NCBI RefSeq assembly: GCF_010093535.1
Contig: NW_022985168.1
Span: 411,727 to 475,726, forward strand
Direction of reading: 5' to 3'
Length of the DNA stretch: 64,000 bases
Source of the DNA: Lindgomyces ingoldianus
Taxonomy: Eukaryota > Ascomycota > Dothideomycetes > Pleosporales > Lindgomycetaceae
The stretch's first letter is position 1. Each line of letters opens with the position of its first letter. Below are positions 23,091-39,708 of the stretch, piece by piece. The notes under the pieces were generated by a model. It saw nothing but the letters and a program-made list of their open reading frames with translations. It made no database searches and was not told the origin of the DNA. The translations under genes and the position numbers were made by a program.

Positions 23091-24857
23091 ACCTGCGGCT
23101 TCCTTCTCCAAGTGGTGGATGGATGAGTGGGCCTATGCTGTGAGCCAGGCTTGCGAAGGAAAGGGGTTTCGTGTGCATATTCACATCAGTTGGGTTTCAG
23201 GGTCTGGGACGGGGTGCATGCATGGTTATCTAGACCACAGCTAGGGCTAAGGCTCAAGCTGCGACTGGGTGTGCATATTCGGCCGACCGCGTTTCTTTCA
23301 TCATGAGAATCGAGTTGGTGGGCATTGTTGCGGCCTCGTGAGTGTAGACTCATTGGGGCACCAATGAAAGGCGTGTATTGCGTACCAATTGTCCTGTTGT
23401 GAGAAAAAAGGGGTGGTGTAGTTCGTTTGCTTCAAAAGTAATGGGGTAGGACTAATTTGCTTGCAACTCGCAATTATAGCTCTTGGTTTGCAGACATGCG
23501 AAGCTTCTAAAGGTCCACAAGGTATAGCTCGCACAGCGTTGAGAGCAACCAGAACAGCCGAACAAACTTTGAGGAAAGCGACGGGTAGTACGCGTCTTTT
23601 ATTGCTCGGGGGTTCTAGGAGATGGGGATATCTATCGCTTCTCAGGTGCTATAGAGTGGTTTGTTGGGGGGGATGTGGAGGATGGGTTGAGGTGGGGTAA
23701 GGTATCGGTCATGATTCATTTTGTGAGGCATCTAAAGAAAGTTGGGTGCAAAAAGGGGGCATCTTTTACCTACCCAGGTATTGAGCTTTGGTGTTGGAGA
23801 GCCTTAGATTGTGGTGGAGATTTGCTATAGAAGATATCACACTAAGACTAGAATAGATGTTTGGAATGTGGATGTGGGTGGATACTGAGACGAGAGGCGA
23901 GGAGTTCGAGATGGGGGAGTGAACTCTTGTAAAGGTGGGCGGTTTAGTGGAAGATAGGATTGGAGGGGCGGTAGTTTGTAGATATGGAGATGTCATAGTG
24001 CTGTGTGGTGTATGGCTTAGTTGAATAAGAGGGTGAAGACCCCTGTGGCTAGTGAAATCTAACGTGCTGTATACTCGAGAGGAGCACCTCTAGGAGGAAC
24101 ACTGTGATAGCCAACATAAAGCATGCGGGCCAGGAAAGTGATTCTAGGGCCATTAGTTGGTCTTCATGAGGGATTGACTGGAGAGGATTCGACGACGAAT
24201 TTGGAGTGCCCCGCAAAATATTCTAATTTTAGGTCAATACATATCCCACGCTAACCATGGCTTGAATTGAAGTTAATAGCAAGACCTAGGGTAGCCTGTC
24301 TCCGGCAAGGAGGTTCCAAGTTGCTTTTGTACACGCAAACACGTGATAGCAATCCAAAACCCCACATCCTTGGCATGCTGTGCAACGCTCAGACAAAGAA
24401 TCGGAGGCTTGCTGAACGTTCCTTGGCTGCAGCGACCGGAAGTCCGCATATCTCGGGTGTTCTTTGACCGGGCTAGGCAGTCCTCAAAAGGGCGGCACAC
24501 TGCCCTCCAGCCCAGTTGATGGGTTCAATTTGAGGAAGAAATATTCATTCTCAACACTATCGGTACTCGGGTGAACAATGAGAGTAAGCCGACAGGCAGC
24601 AATTCGTATTCTTCGCACCTTTCCGAAGCGACGATGAAGGTTTGTGGTTTGTTCGGACCAAACGGTTCGCCCTTAAGTCCTGATTACAAAACTACTCAAG
24701 CTAGCGCACAGTGGTCCAAGCTCTCGCAGCTCGGGCCGCTCCAAAAGTCGTTGATAGCCTTCCGCCGTCACCGCCCGATGCTCAACTTCGCCACTACACT
24801 TCTGCCTTAACTCTGCTCATACACAGCAGGAAGGCACATTCATCCGTCTCAAGATCG
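23091..24857. other. 1.8-kb intergenic region upstream of ABC transporter
   Basis: No supported gene. Open stretches on both strands are short and lack motifs. The region probably contains the USP-like gene's terminator and the ABC transporter promoter; no specific regulatory site is claimed. Confidence 0.45.
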
Positions 24858-30005
<5,148 letters not shown>

Positions 30006-32067
30006 TGCATGAGATGGGGGAGTTCGTTTAGCATTATCGTGCACCCGATCGATTCAGTGCAAAACAGCATAACCCTGCCCCCGCCTTTCCATAGCTTCCA
30101 TGTCAGCCATCTGACTTTCAAAATAGTGCGGATGTGACGTGCCTCCGCGGCTCCGCACCGCTTTCAGGCTACATAAAATTCTTGGATTAGGGCCACGGGT
30201 TGCTATGCCCAGTTAAAAGCGCTTCCAAGGTCAAAGCATGTCGTAGAGCAATCTTGTTGACCAAATTAATACCGCTTGTAAATTCTTCGTTGCTCGTGGT
30301 GTTCTCGTGTTGTTCTGATCCACGTTCTGATTCGAGAATTATGTTTGCTCATTGCAGCTTCAAGTTGCACAGCAAGGGCCCGAGAGTGGATGCCACCACC
30401 TCGTGGGTGGAGGCCGCGAATGTGGTGGCTCGCACTTCGGGACATTCGAAGCGAGAGGCGTCCGACCGATCATCGCGGCTTCAGAAGGAAGCATCCCGAG
30501 TCCAACACCAGCAACCGGGAATCCGGTCGAGGAGACACCGTGCGCCGATGCTGAGGACGCAGCCCACGAGCGCAAAATGGCAGTCTGATCTGATCTGTTG
30601 ACGCGGCTAGCCTTGTAACCGTTTGAGAGGGCATCGCCCCCTCAAGGGGAGATGCTCCTCTAGGTATGACAACACAGATGGGAAGAAAAGAAGGCGACAT
30701 TTATCGGCTAGAGGCATGCGGGCAGCGACCGCTCTTTAATAGGTGGACAAAGTCTGGCAGTTTTCTTCCCCATGGGCAGAGCTCACGGCCGCGCCCCATT
30801 TTTTTTTCTTTTTGCCCACGAGGGTGCTTGTGCTTGACGCTTGTCACAAACTGTCACAAACTGTCAGGACTCGTGGCGGACCAGTAGGGCTGAGGGTAGC
30901 TTGCAGGAATATTTAGAACTCAACTGGCCTCAATGTTCCTGAAAGTGTTCATAGCGTCTCTGCAGGATCAAAGGCTACACAACCTCGAGGCAATCTGGAC
31001 GATAAGTGAGCTGTTTCTTCGATGGATCTTGGGAAGGCCAGGGGTGCAACCCTCGCTGTCCCGCTTCTCACCACTGGGCTCACGACGATCAGTGGCTTGA
31101 GATGACTGGAGCTGCCTAGTCGCGGGGAAGCATCTTGCACTTCCGGTGGAGTTGGCGTAACCTCGTCTGGTGTACGAGAAGCCTGGTTTGCCAGAAAGCC
31201 ATGACCTTTCCCCCTGACCGTTGAAAAACAGTCCTCATCCGCACCGCTGGAAACGGCTGTCGACCATGTGTGTGGCTTCTACTTCCATATCTGATAGGAT
31301 GTGCACTGTTTGCAGGCTCATCGGAAAGCATGGGCAGTCCAGCTCGACCGCTTCACTGCAGGGCTCTCCCGGGAACTCCCTGCAGCGTTTCTCGAGAATG
31401 GAGGTGAAGCCTGGTCTATATGATGAGCTCTTTGAGAAGCACCTGTCTTTCATTAGTTTGGTCCCCTAAATCTTACTCCTCTCACCCTTCCTGGCCTCCT
31501 CCCGCAGTCTTGGTCGTGGGCAACCCGTGCGCTTACTCCCGCTTCCGGCTCGACCTTCAATCCCACCACTTTCTGTACGACCGCGGTGTCCGCACGCTCC
31601 CCGGCCAATGGCTGCTTGAATACCGAATCTCCCGTCAACAGGGCAAGTTGCCCGTGGCTACTTTTCCAACCCATCTTTTCAGCCGGGTCATTCGATTCTC
31701 ACACTCTTGCCTCAGGTTGTAGGCGCACTGTCCACATTCTTCTGCAAGAACCGCAAAAGATCCATCTTTATGTGAGCACCACCAGATAACCGCAAGGCGC
31801 CACGCAGATCTCTCCGGGTTGCTTGATGTCTGACCGATGTGCGGCAAGTTCGGAGCATGCTTGAGCTCTGAGGCCGATATCCCAAACTCTTCCCTCCATT
31901 TACATCGTCAAACGCACGCTGACCAAGGCTTTAGTGAACACCTTCCCTTTCGCCACTCTCCTCCTCTGCACTCTTGCTACGCCGCATGTTTTTCGCAGCA
32001 AAGAGAGAACGGAGGACTTCCATTCGTTGATCCTTAACCACAATTCCCTGTGCTCACCGCAGGTCTC
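30006..32067. other. 2-kb intergenic region
   Basis: No supported gene. A short direct repeat (ACTGTCACAA type, two and a half copies) lies near 30845-30868. The 3' end (from about 31930) contains a likely 5'-UTR intron ending CTCACCGCAG at 32062, just before the next gene's ATG. Confidence 0.45.
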
Positions 32068-34326
32068 ATGGCGAAAGGGGCGACCCAAGGGGCGCAAAGC
32101 GCTCCTAAAGCAGAACGGTTCAAGACACGATCCTTCAAACGCTTCTCGGAACCTTCGAAACATAGTATTGATGCCAGTGCACTGGCCGCCTGTGACGGGC
32201 TCAACTCTTCGGTGGGTGCCAAGGTCACATTTCCATTTTCCATGTCGCCTCCAGTCTGTGCCAGCCCCCCGCCAGGGCGCTTCCCAGCTTGGTCTTGATT
32301 AGTGCCCGCTTCTGCCCGCTATGCCGGGGTAGCTAATGCCCGTCATCGTGCCTTTTCAAGCTAACATCCGCGCGCTAACAGGTCGTCTCGCGAGAGGCTG
32401 ATATTGACCTAAAAGACGAAATTGCTTTGCCAGCACCAATTGCTTATGGCCGATTCTATGGCACATGGGATGATGATCATGGGTGTGTACGCGACCTCGA
32501 GCCTATACCTGGTCATGAACACCTCTTCCATTCATCCACTGCGGAAACGCCCAGGCCCGTGTCAGTCGTCGGTATGTATTGACCTTCATTGAACGTTGAC
32601 TACATCCAATGCCTAACTTAAACGTAGTGCTTTCTCGCGAGGAGTTTGATGCTCTCGAAAACAAGAATAATTCGAGAGACGATGGTACCTCTGTGGACAA
32701 GGGAAAGGCTCTAATCACAACAGTTCGGAAAGCAATACGCAAGAAGCCCGTTACAACAAGAGCGAAGATTCTGAAAAGAACACGTTCAGTCGCTCGTCTC
32801 GACGTTACGGAACCTAAGCAGACTGTGCCGGCTTCGAAGACGGAATCAACACAATTTTTCATCGGCAACCAGACAGCGTTAGGGGAATTTTACGACTATC
32901 ATCTGAAGGAGATGGGAATGATGGTCTCTAAGAAGCTGGCGTGGAATTGGATTCAGGTACGGTGGCCTAAGAGGAGCGGCGGCTACCCGTACCTAAAAAA
33001 GATTCCAAAAACGGATCCCCCAGAGTACGAAGAACCTCGTGGGTACAATGGGCCAGTTCCTGGTTGGCCTACTGGTATTATCTATACAGAACCCGCACAC
33101 TTACCCGGGCCTCGTAAGATGTCCCGACACTCACAATCATTATCGTTGCTAATTCATCTACAGAGGTCAGGAAACTCCTTACTTACCTCTTGAGGGCTCA
33201 TCGAGAATTTAAGGGAACCAAAGACTGGGTTGGGACACTTCAAAAGTGTGCCCAGTCTTACGTGGAAGTGGGATTCAAATTGGGCAAGGACTACTCATCG
33301 AGCATAGACCCGACATTTCGAAAGTTAAGAGAGGAGAGAGTTAAGTCCTCTTTGGAGGCTTGTTATGAAATGGCTAAGAAGGAAGAGGATTTCTACGCTG
33401 CTTATAACCTGTACTCGGTAGAGGACACTGATCACCCAGAGATGTATGGTTGGGCAAATATTACCTGGACTCGTATGGAGAAGATACCTCGACCTAGGCA
33501 ACAACCGAAACGGCGTCGCTGCAGCCCAAGCCAGGGACTGGAGGAAGATGCAAGATCAACGGATTCTGAAGATGGCAGCGAAGTAGACGTGGGGCATGTT
33601 ACTTTAGGGGAACCTTGTAGCAGTGCATCTACCACTACGTTTCAGAGTTCTCTAACGCCTCCGACACCTCCATCGAGTTGCCGAAGATACCCTGGTATGG
33701 CTCTGCCGATCAGTAATACTACCGGCTCCATCATACCATCTTCGATGGGCGTGGGAGCTACTACTCCTGCCCCCAATCCACCCACCCTTGATAGACAGTA
33801 TACTTGGACCTACGCCCCTCAAATAACGATTTCAGCTTCTGCACCATCGCTGGATCAGTCGGCGCATGAACACCGCATGGATCAACTCAAGGATGCAAGA
33901 GTAGGATATAGCGTTTCCGCCGATCCTTTCAGCCTGCAGCAATCTCCAAACATGATCCGTTCACAAGATACTTTCAAGCCCCAGTCCGTGGATATTTCTG
34001 CGGGTTCTTGGGCGGTCCCTCACCATCACCAAGACATGCCTATATACATGTCAGGCTTTACTTCAGAACAGCTCGGATATCCTGATATGAGGAGCGATCC
34101 CACACTGGTATCATATCCGGCTCCGTTGCAACCAAATGATCATCTTTTCGCTCGCTCCTCTCGCATGGCAACAACCGAGCCTCCCGCCGACAGCAGAGCC
34201 TGGATTGATATGTGGGCTGATACACAACATTCTGCCGGTCACTTCTCCCCTGATGTCATATACGCAACGAGTCAACTTCCTATCCGATCAAGCTCTCCCA
34301 CGCTTCCACACCGCCTCCCTTGTTGA
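32068..34326 (+). CDS. YDR124W-like helical-bundle (DUF2841) protein
   Basis: Exons 32068-32211, 32382-32571, 32628-33113 and 33164-34326 give 660 residues. The signature lies at about residues 190-330: GEFYDYHLKEMGMMVSKKLA, WIQVRWPKRSGGYPYLKK, HLPGPQVRKLLTYLLRAH, then SLEACYEMAKKEEDFYAAYN. This matches the fungal YDR124W-like domain (DUF2841) as I remember it, which also occurs in Aspergillus fumigatus near the subtelomeric hrmA gene. The remaining half is Pro/Ser/Thr-rich and disordered, with a basic patch PRQQPKRRRC that could be a nuclear signal. Exons 2-4 are well supported by frame; exon 1, with donor TCTTCG|GTGGGT, is less certain. Molecular function is unknown. Confidence 0.75.
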
Positions 34327-35199
34327 AATCGAATGCCTATGAATGAGTACTTGCCATTAACTATTTTCTATTTGCGTTACGAGTCTCATATCCACATTCC
34401 TTGCATCCCATCTTCTGTTTCCCTACATAATTTTCACTACATAGCCAACGGTTCTCACGACAACGACGACTCTCTTTATTCTTGTGTATGAATCATGAGC
34501 ATTGGATACTATCGACATGACTGGGTGGTATTTTCTTTGCATCTCAGCACTGCAGCGTAGGATCTGATGTTCGCATACATCATCTGCTCTGTAGCCTTGC
34601 CTCGGCATGATTGCTGAAATGTTTCGTTCTTCGCGTTTTGCTTCTAAACACGACCCTTATACCCCTCTTACATCTTTCATGCTTACCTTTATGGGAATGG
34701 CAAATTGGTGGTGATTACGGGAAGGAAGTCTGCCTAGCCGTGAGCGTTGTTGTTTTAGCAGTGGATAATGGCGAATATGGTGGCTCTGTAGGTTGAAATG
34801 AGAGAATTTGAGGAGCAAATTTTGGAATGAGAGTTCTGGGGAGATTTTTCGAAGTGGACATCTAGTAAAAGATAGCTTGGGGTGAAAAGGCCATAATCGA
34901 AGTTGGCTTGTGAGATAGGGGGGTTTATAAATACGCTGATGGTCCAGCTAGAAATGGCACCATTTGTGCCACAAAAAGATTTCGGTTTTGTATCACATAA
35001 TCAAATGCTAGAGAATCTTGCGAGGATTCTAGAGTACTTTTATTGTGACGACATCTTCCCTCTTTCATTCTTTGTTGTAATTGTAGTGAGGATTGTAAAG
35101 TCATGAAGGTTCGTATCAGTAGGTGTTGGTAAGCGCGCGATATCACATGATAAATGAAATAGGAACCATTCAAACGCCGAGCGCACAGACTGCCAAGCC
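34327..35199. other. Intergenic region
   Basis: About 870 bp of AT-rich DNA between the DUF2841 gene and the SAC3 transcription unit. No gene seen. Confidence 0.4.
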
Positions 35200-35346
35200 A
35201 TGTCGTCTAAGGACTTCGACTTAGAAGCTCTCCAGCTTCCTCCTCCACGCTCACCAACAAAGAAACAGCGTCACGACACCAGGTTGCGCGCAAACTCCGC
35301 AGCATTTCATGACGCGGTGAGCAGTTTCGCTAACACATCCTCTTGA
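35200..35346 (+). CDS. Short upstream ORF before SAC3
   Basis: ATG at 35200 opens a 48-codon frame (MSSKDFDLEALQLPPPRSPT...) that ends 71 bp before the SAC3 start. A GTGAGC...AAATAG pair inside it would make only a 35-nt intron, which is too short. It could be an upstream ORF in the SAC3 leader, a separate micro-protein, or chance. The composition (LPPPRSPTKKQRHDTRLRAN) looks protein-like. Confidence 0.3.
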   Translation: MSSKDFDLEALQLPPPRSPTKKQRHDTRLRANSAAFHDAVSSFANTSS

Positions 35347-35417
35347 AATAGTCCTCGCGGGCGCACTCGGCGTCTCCACACGCATGACCATCCATAACAA
35401 CCAACTCACCTCCGACC

Positions 35418-38400
35418 ATGTCGTCCCGGCGTGGACCTAGGCATGGAGGAGCACGCGGTCGCGGCAGCAGCACAAATTACGACTCAAGCGACGCGAATGC
35501 GAGTTCTAGTGCGAGATATACCATCCGTGGACGCGGCAATGGCGTATACACCCCCCCGAACGCTCGATTCAACAATGACAACGATGGTGGCCGAGGACGA
35601 GGTCGTGGTCGGGGGCCCAGTGAGAGCCGAGGACGTGGATCACCCGTAGTAAGAGTCGGCGGTATCTCCAACACCCAAGGCTCAGCGGATGCTACCTTTA
35701 GAGACCTATCGGAATCGACACTAATAACCTATGCTCTCCAGCAGGTGACAACAGAAGGCGACGCTCAATCTCGATTTGAAACCGTACGTAATACGTACCT
35801 TAGATAATAGCAGCCACGCTAACATGCCGCGCTCCCAGCTCAAGAAACGTCGACCGGAGGAGAAGAGGAAGGCCATCGAACAAGGTCTGATGAATCCCGA
35901 TCATGCCATCGCTATTCAAGACCGAGTCCCTATCCGAGGGACATGCGAAGACATGTGTCCTGAATATGAGAGGGTCCGGCGTCAGGCCCAAGACGATATG
36001 CAACCTCCAGAGTTTGTACGTTACCAGGCGACCCACTACCGCTTTCCGCATTGCTAAAAACGACTAGTTCCCGGAGACCCTTCATGGCCCCCGCCGAGAC
36101 CGAAAACCAGACGAGGCACGCATGGTGAAGGCGTTTGCACGATCTGCGGCTGGTAACGAGGCTCAGCTCCCGTCGGATATTCGGACGCCACAAGCATGCA
36201 TGGTACGCGTATCCTACGCATGTTTCGGAGAAGACCCTAACTAAGAGTATCTCGACAGAAAGCACTGGCCTTCATGTTCAAGCGGGTCGATTCAGAGGGA
36301 ATGCGCTTTATGAACAAGTACATCTGGGACCGCACCAGGGCCATCCGCAACGATCTTTACATGCAGGATGGCATCACCAAACCGCAAGATGTCAAGACCA
36401 GGCTAGACTGCTTTGAGCAATGTGCTCGATGGCACATTGTCTCTCTTCATACCATGGCAGCAATGGATGACACCAACTACAGCCACCAACAAGACCTAGA
36501 ACAGCTTCGAGCGACGCTCGTCACTTTAAAGGAATACTATGGGCAGCACCGCGTCGCTAAAACAGTCTGCGCGAATGAGGCGGAGTTCCGCTCTTATATG
36601 CTGATCTCGGGAGCAATGTCCGAAGTCGAGCTTCAGAGTCTCCCATCGCACATCCAAGTGCATCCACGAATCCAAACGGCGCTGAAGATCGGTCGTACCG
36701 CAAATGAAGCCCTAGCAGCACGCGGACAGACTTTCGCTGTTGCGCGGAAAAACTGGCAAGCATTTTGGAGCCTTATCAAGTCTTATGCGGTGTCCTATCA
36801 CCTAGCAGCTGTATCAGAAACCTTCTTCTTGCCAGTTCGAGACATGGTCTTGACGTCGTTATTCAAGGCTTGCCGTAGGGCAGGTGGAACACAATCCGAG
36901 GACTGGACAATTCCTCACCTAATCGACATATTAGGATTCGATACCGCGGACGAGGCAATCCAGTTTTGCGAGGCCTATGGATTTTCTTTCGGAACCGACG
37001 CAAGCGGCGACCATTTCCTAGATCTTGCGTCTGTCCAAGCCGTGAATGTTTCCTCTTCTATGAAAACCCAGGTCTTTTCGAATAAGTTTGTTGAGTCGAA
37101 GCGACATGGGAGGTCATTTAGGGCACTTGTTGAAGGTATGTCCGTGCTTGAGGCTCAGAAATCTGGCATGTTGGTAGTTGCAGAGCTCACTGGCGTTCCA
37201 CAAGAGGAAGATTCACTTTTCGTGCCCGATTTGTCGGTAACCAGGACCACTACCTCGCCTTTCAACGCTGCGAAGCCAACCGCACCAACGACGGTGGCTA
37301 GTAGTACCACCCCTTCGACCCTGAACCCGTTTGCGACCTCTTTCCAGCCTAGGAGCGGTGCTGATCCGCCTCAGCCCGGAACTTTCCATACACTTTCCGG
37401 TCCTTCAGGAGGTCTTTTTCACTCCAGTCCTGGTATCCCGGGCCAAACCTCGAGCTTCGGCAAACCCTCGTCCTTTAATCCATTTCCCTCCGCAAACCCA
37501 ACGCCCACTGCTGCATTATCATCGTCATCACCATCGCCAAATGCAGGTGGTTCCTCCTTGAACGGCGCTGGTACCCAATCTCCTTCACTCCCTAACTCGT
37601 TCACAACAAACCCGACAACGGGAGTGGTAGTGCAGCCTGGAATCTTCGATTCCACAAAGAACTCCATAAAGTTCGCTGATCAGCGTCCTGGAGCAATCAA
37701 TGCCGGCTCAAGTTTTACGAATCCACTCCCGTCGACTGCGAGCACTTCAGGTTCAAGTTTCAGTCCATCATCGTTTGTACCTCCAGCGATCAGTCCCTTC
37801 CGCAGAGATGGCGCGTCGCCGACCCCAGTTACGTCAACCCAGAACGGAATGCAACAGCCAGCGACGCTCTCTTCGTGGGGTATGCCATCATCGACCGCAG
37901 GATTCCCGAACCATACACAGTCTTCGCCAACTTCCCTATCAACTATTCAAAATGGACAAGGTACTGGCTTCCCACCCTCCTCTACGGCAACCCCGCAATG
38001 GCAATTTTCGTCGGCGCCACAAGCCACCAGCCAGCCATCTTTCTCAAACCAGCACCCTCTCCCGACCGGTCTCCCAAATACGGGCCAAATCCTTCCATCA
38101 CAAATCACAACCTCAACAACAACTCACATTAACATGGGAGAGGAACAACGGCGCCGAGCACAGGAAGAGCAGAAGCGGAAAGCTGAGGAGGAACAGAAGC
38201 ACAAAGCAGAAGAAGAAGTGAAGCGTAAGGCCCAGGAGGAATTCAAGCGCGTTCAAGAGGAGCGAAGACGTAAAGCCGAAGAAGAACAGCAACGCCAAGC
38301 TCGAAAAGAACAGCTGCGCCAAGCGCAAGAGGAGGAGAAGCGTAAAGCTCGAGAGGAGGAGCGGCGTAGGCATCGTATCCAGGAAGAGAAAGATGAGTCT

Positions 38401-39708
38401 ATGAATGCGCTTGCTAGGCAGTTATTTATCGACTCCGAGCCCTCCCTCCTCGAACAATTCATCGAAAACGAAGTCCAGGTGACTTTCTGGAAAGTTACAG
38501 ACGAGTTGAGGCGAGAGGAGGTGGACCTCAAAGCGGGCTCGTTCCGCAAAGCCAATCTTGCTCGACGTGCGCTGGAGGCTTGGGTAAAGAAAGCTTACAA
38601 AATGCGACTAAAGAAGCATGGGCGAAACCGCAGGCAACGACTGAAGGCATTGCAAGCCGAGCAGCTCGCAAAAGAGGACATAGTCTCCGCCAATGTGCAG
38701 CCTCCCCACGAGCCCAGTCACGAAACCTATACGAACACCCCAGTCGTTGTGGTGGACTCACTTACGAAAACACGCGCGACAGCTAGCCAGACCGCTGATA
38801 AACAAACTCAATCGGCTTTAGTTTCACAGAGGTCGTTCCGAAAACCCGCTACCTCCGCTAGCACTCCACGTCCTCGAGCTCGTACGAAGTGTAAACAGCG
38901 ATCTGAGTCTCTTTCGCAGAATACCCCGAGCCTCAACAACAGTACCACAAGTTTAAATTCGTCCCAAAGCAGCTTGTCCACTACCCTTAACCCCCTCGAT
39001 ACGTCTGTTGCGTTCGACCAAACGGAGACGGACTGGTTCAGGTTAAGGGCTTTGGGAATTGACCCGAGCAGGGTACGCAAGCGAAGCTTTGATTCAGACG
39101 AAGAAGAGGAGAAAAGGAACCCCGATGGCGATCGATTACGTGGGCGAAGCTCAAATACACCTGCTGCTCGAATTGCACTTCCACCTCCGACCACCACTAT
39201 CGATCCCCTCGCGCGTTGGGAAGCCTACAAGGCGAGGTCTAGAACAGCTGCGTCGAGCCCGATTGAAAAGATCCCTACTCCAGTCGTCCAACATGGATTC
39301 AACGAGAGCTTTGCACCAAACCCTAGCCCAGCCCCAGCTTATCGTAATCGTGTCTCGCGATTCGTCCCACGGCATCTCTATGGCAAAGGTCGTGACGCGG
39401 TTCGAGAATACCGTGCTAGCATTCGTAACTCCCAAGGTAGTCAGGGCAGCCCATCGCAGACTGGAGCAGGCCTCGGACCACTGGATCTGAGCTCTCCTAT
39501 TCAAACGCATCAGTCCTATTCCACCAACTATGCAAATTTCAGCGGGAATGATGGTGATCAGGATCCAGAGTACGATGACGAGCAGTACGTCCAAGGAGAT
39601 GAGGAGTACGAGTATGAAGAAGATGATTATTACGACGAAGATGACGAGGGTGTTGGTACGAATATGGCAGGTGGTACGCAGGATGACGCAATTGAGCTTT
39701 CTGATTAG
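35418..39708 (+). CDS. SAC3: Sac3/GANP family mRNA-export scaffold (TREX-2)
   Basis: Exons 35418-35783, 35839-36015, 36068-36202 and 36259-39708 give 1375 residues. Residues 1-80 are RGG-rich (RGRGRGRGPSESRGRGS). The Sac3/GANP region runs about 155-500: GTCEDMCPEYERVRRQAQDD, then ETLHGPRRDRKPDEARMVKA, FMNKYIWDRTRAIRNDLYMQ and DCFEQCARWHI. About 555-845 is a Pro/Ser/Thr linker with recurring NPF/SSF motifs. About 850-940 is an uninterrupted E/K/R/Q helix. The next part (LARQLFIDSEPSLLEQFI, ARRALEAWVKKAYKMRLKK) is where Cdc31 and Sus1 bind in yeast Sac3. The C-terminus is acidic (YEYEEDDYYDEDDEG). Sac3 scaffolds TREX-2 at the inner face of nuclear pores, linking transcription with mRNA export. 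Confidence 0.92.

Noticed and set aside
35317..35351. 35-nt intron in the short ORF before SAC3
   Set aside because: Shorter than any other intron in the window, and splicing still leads to a stop before the SAC3 ATG.
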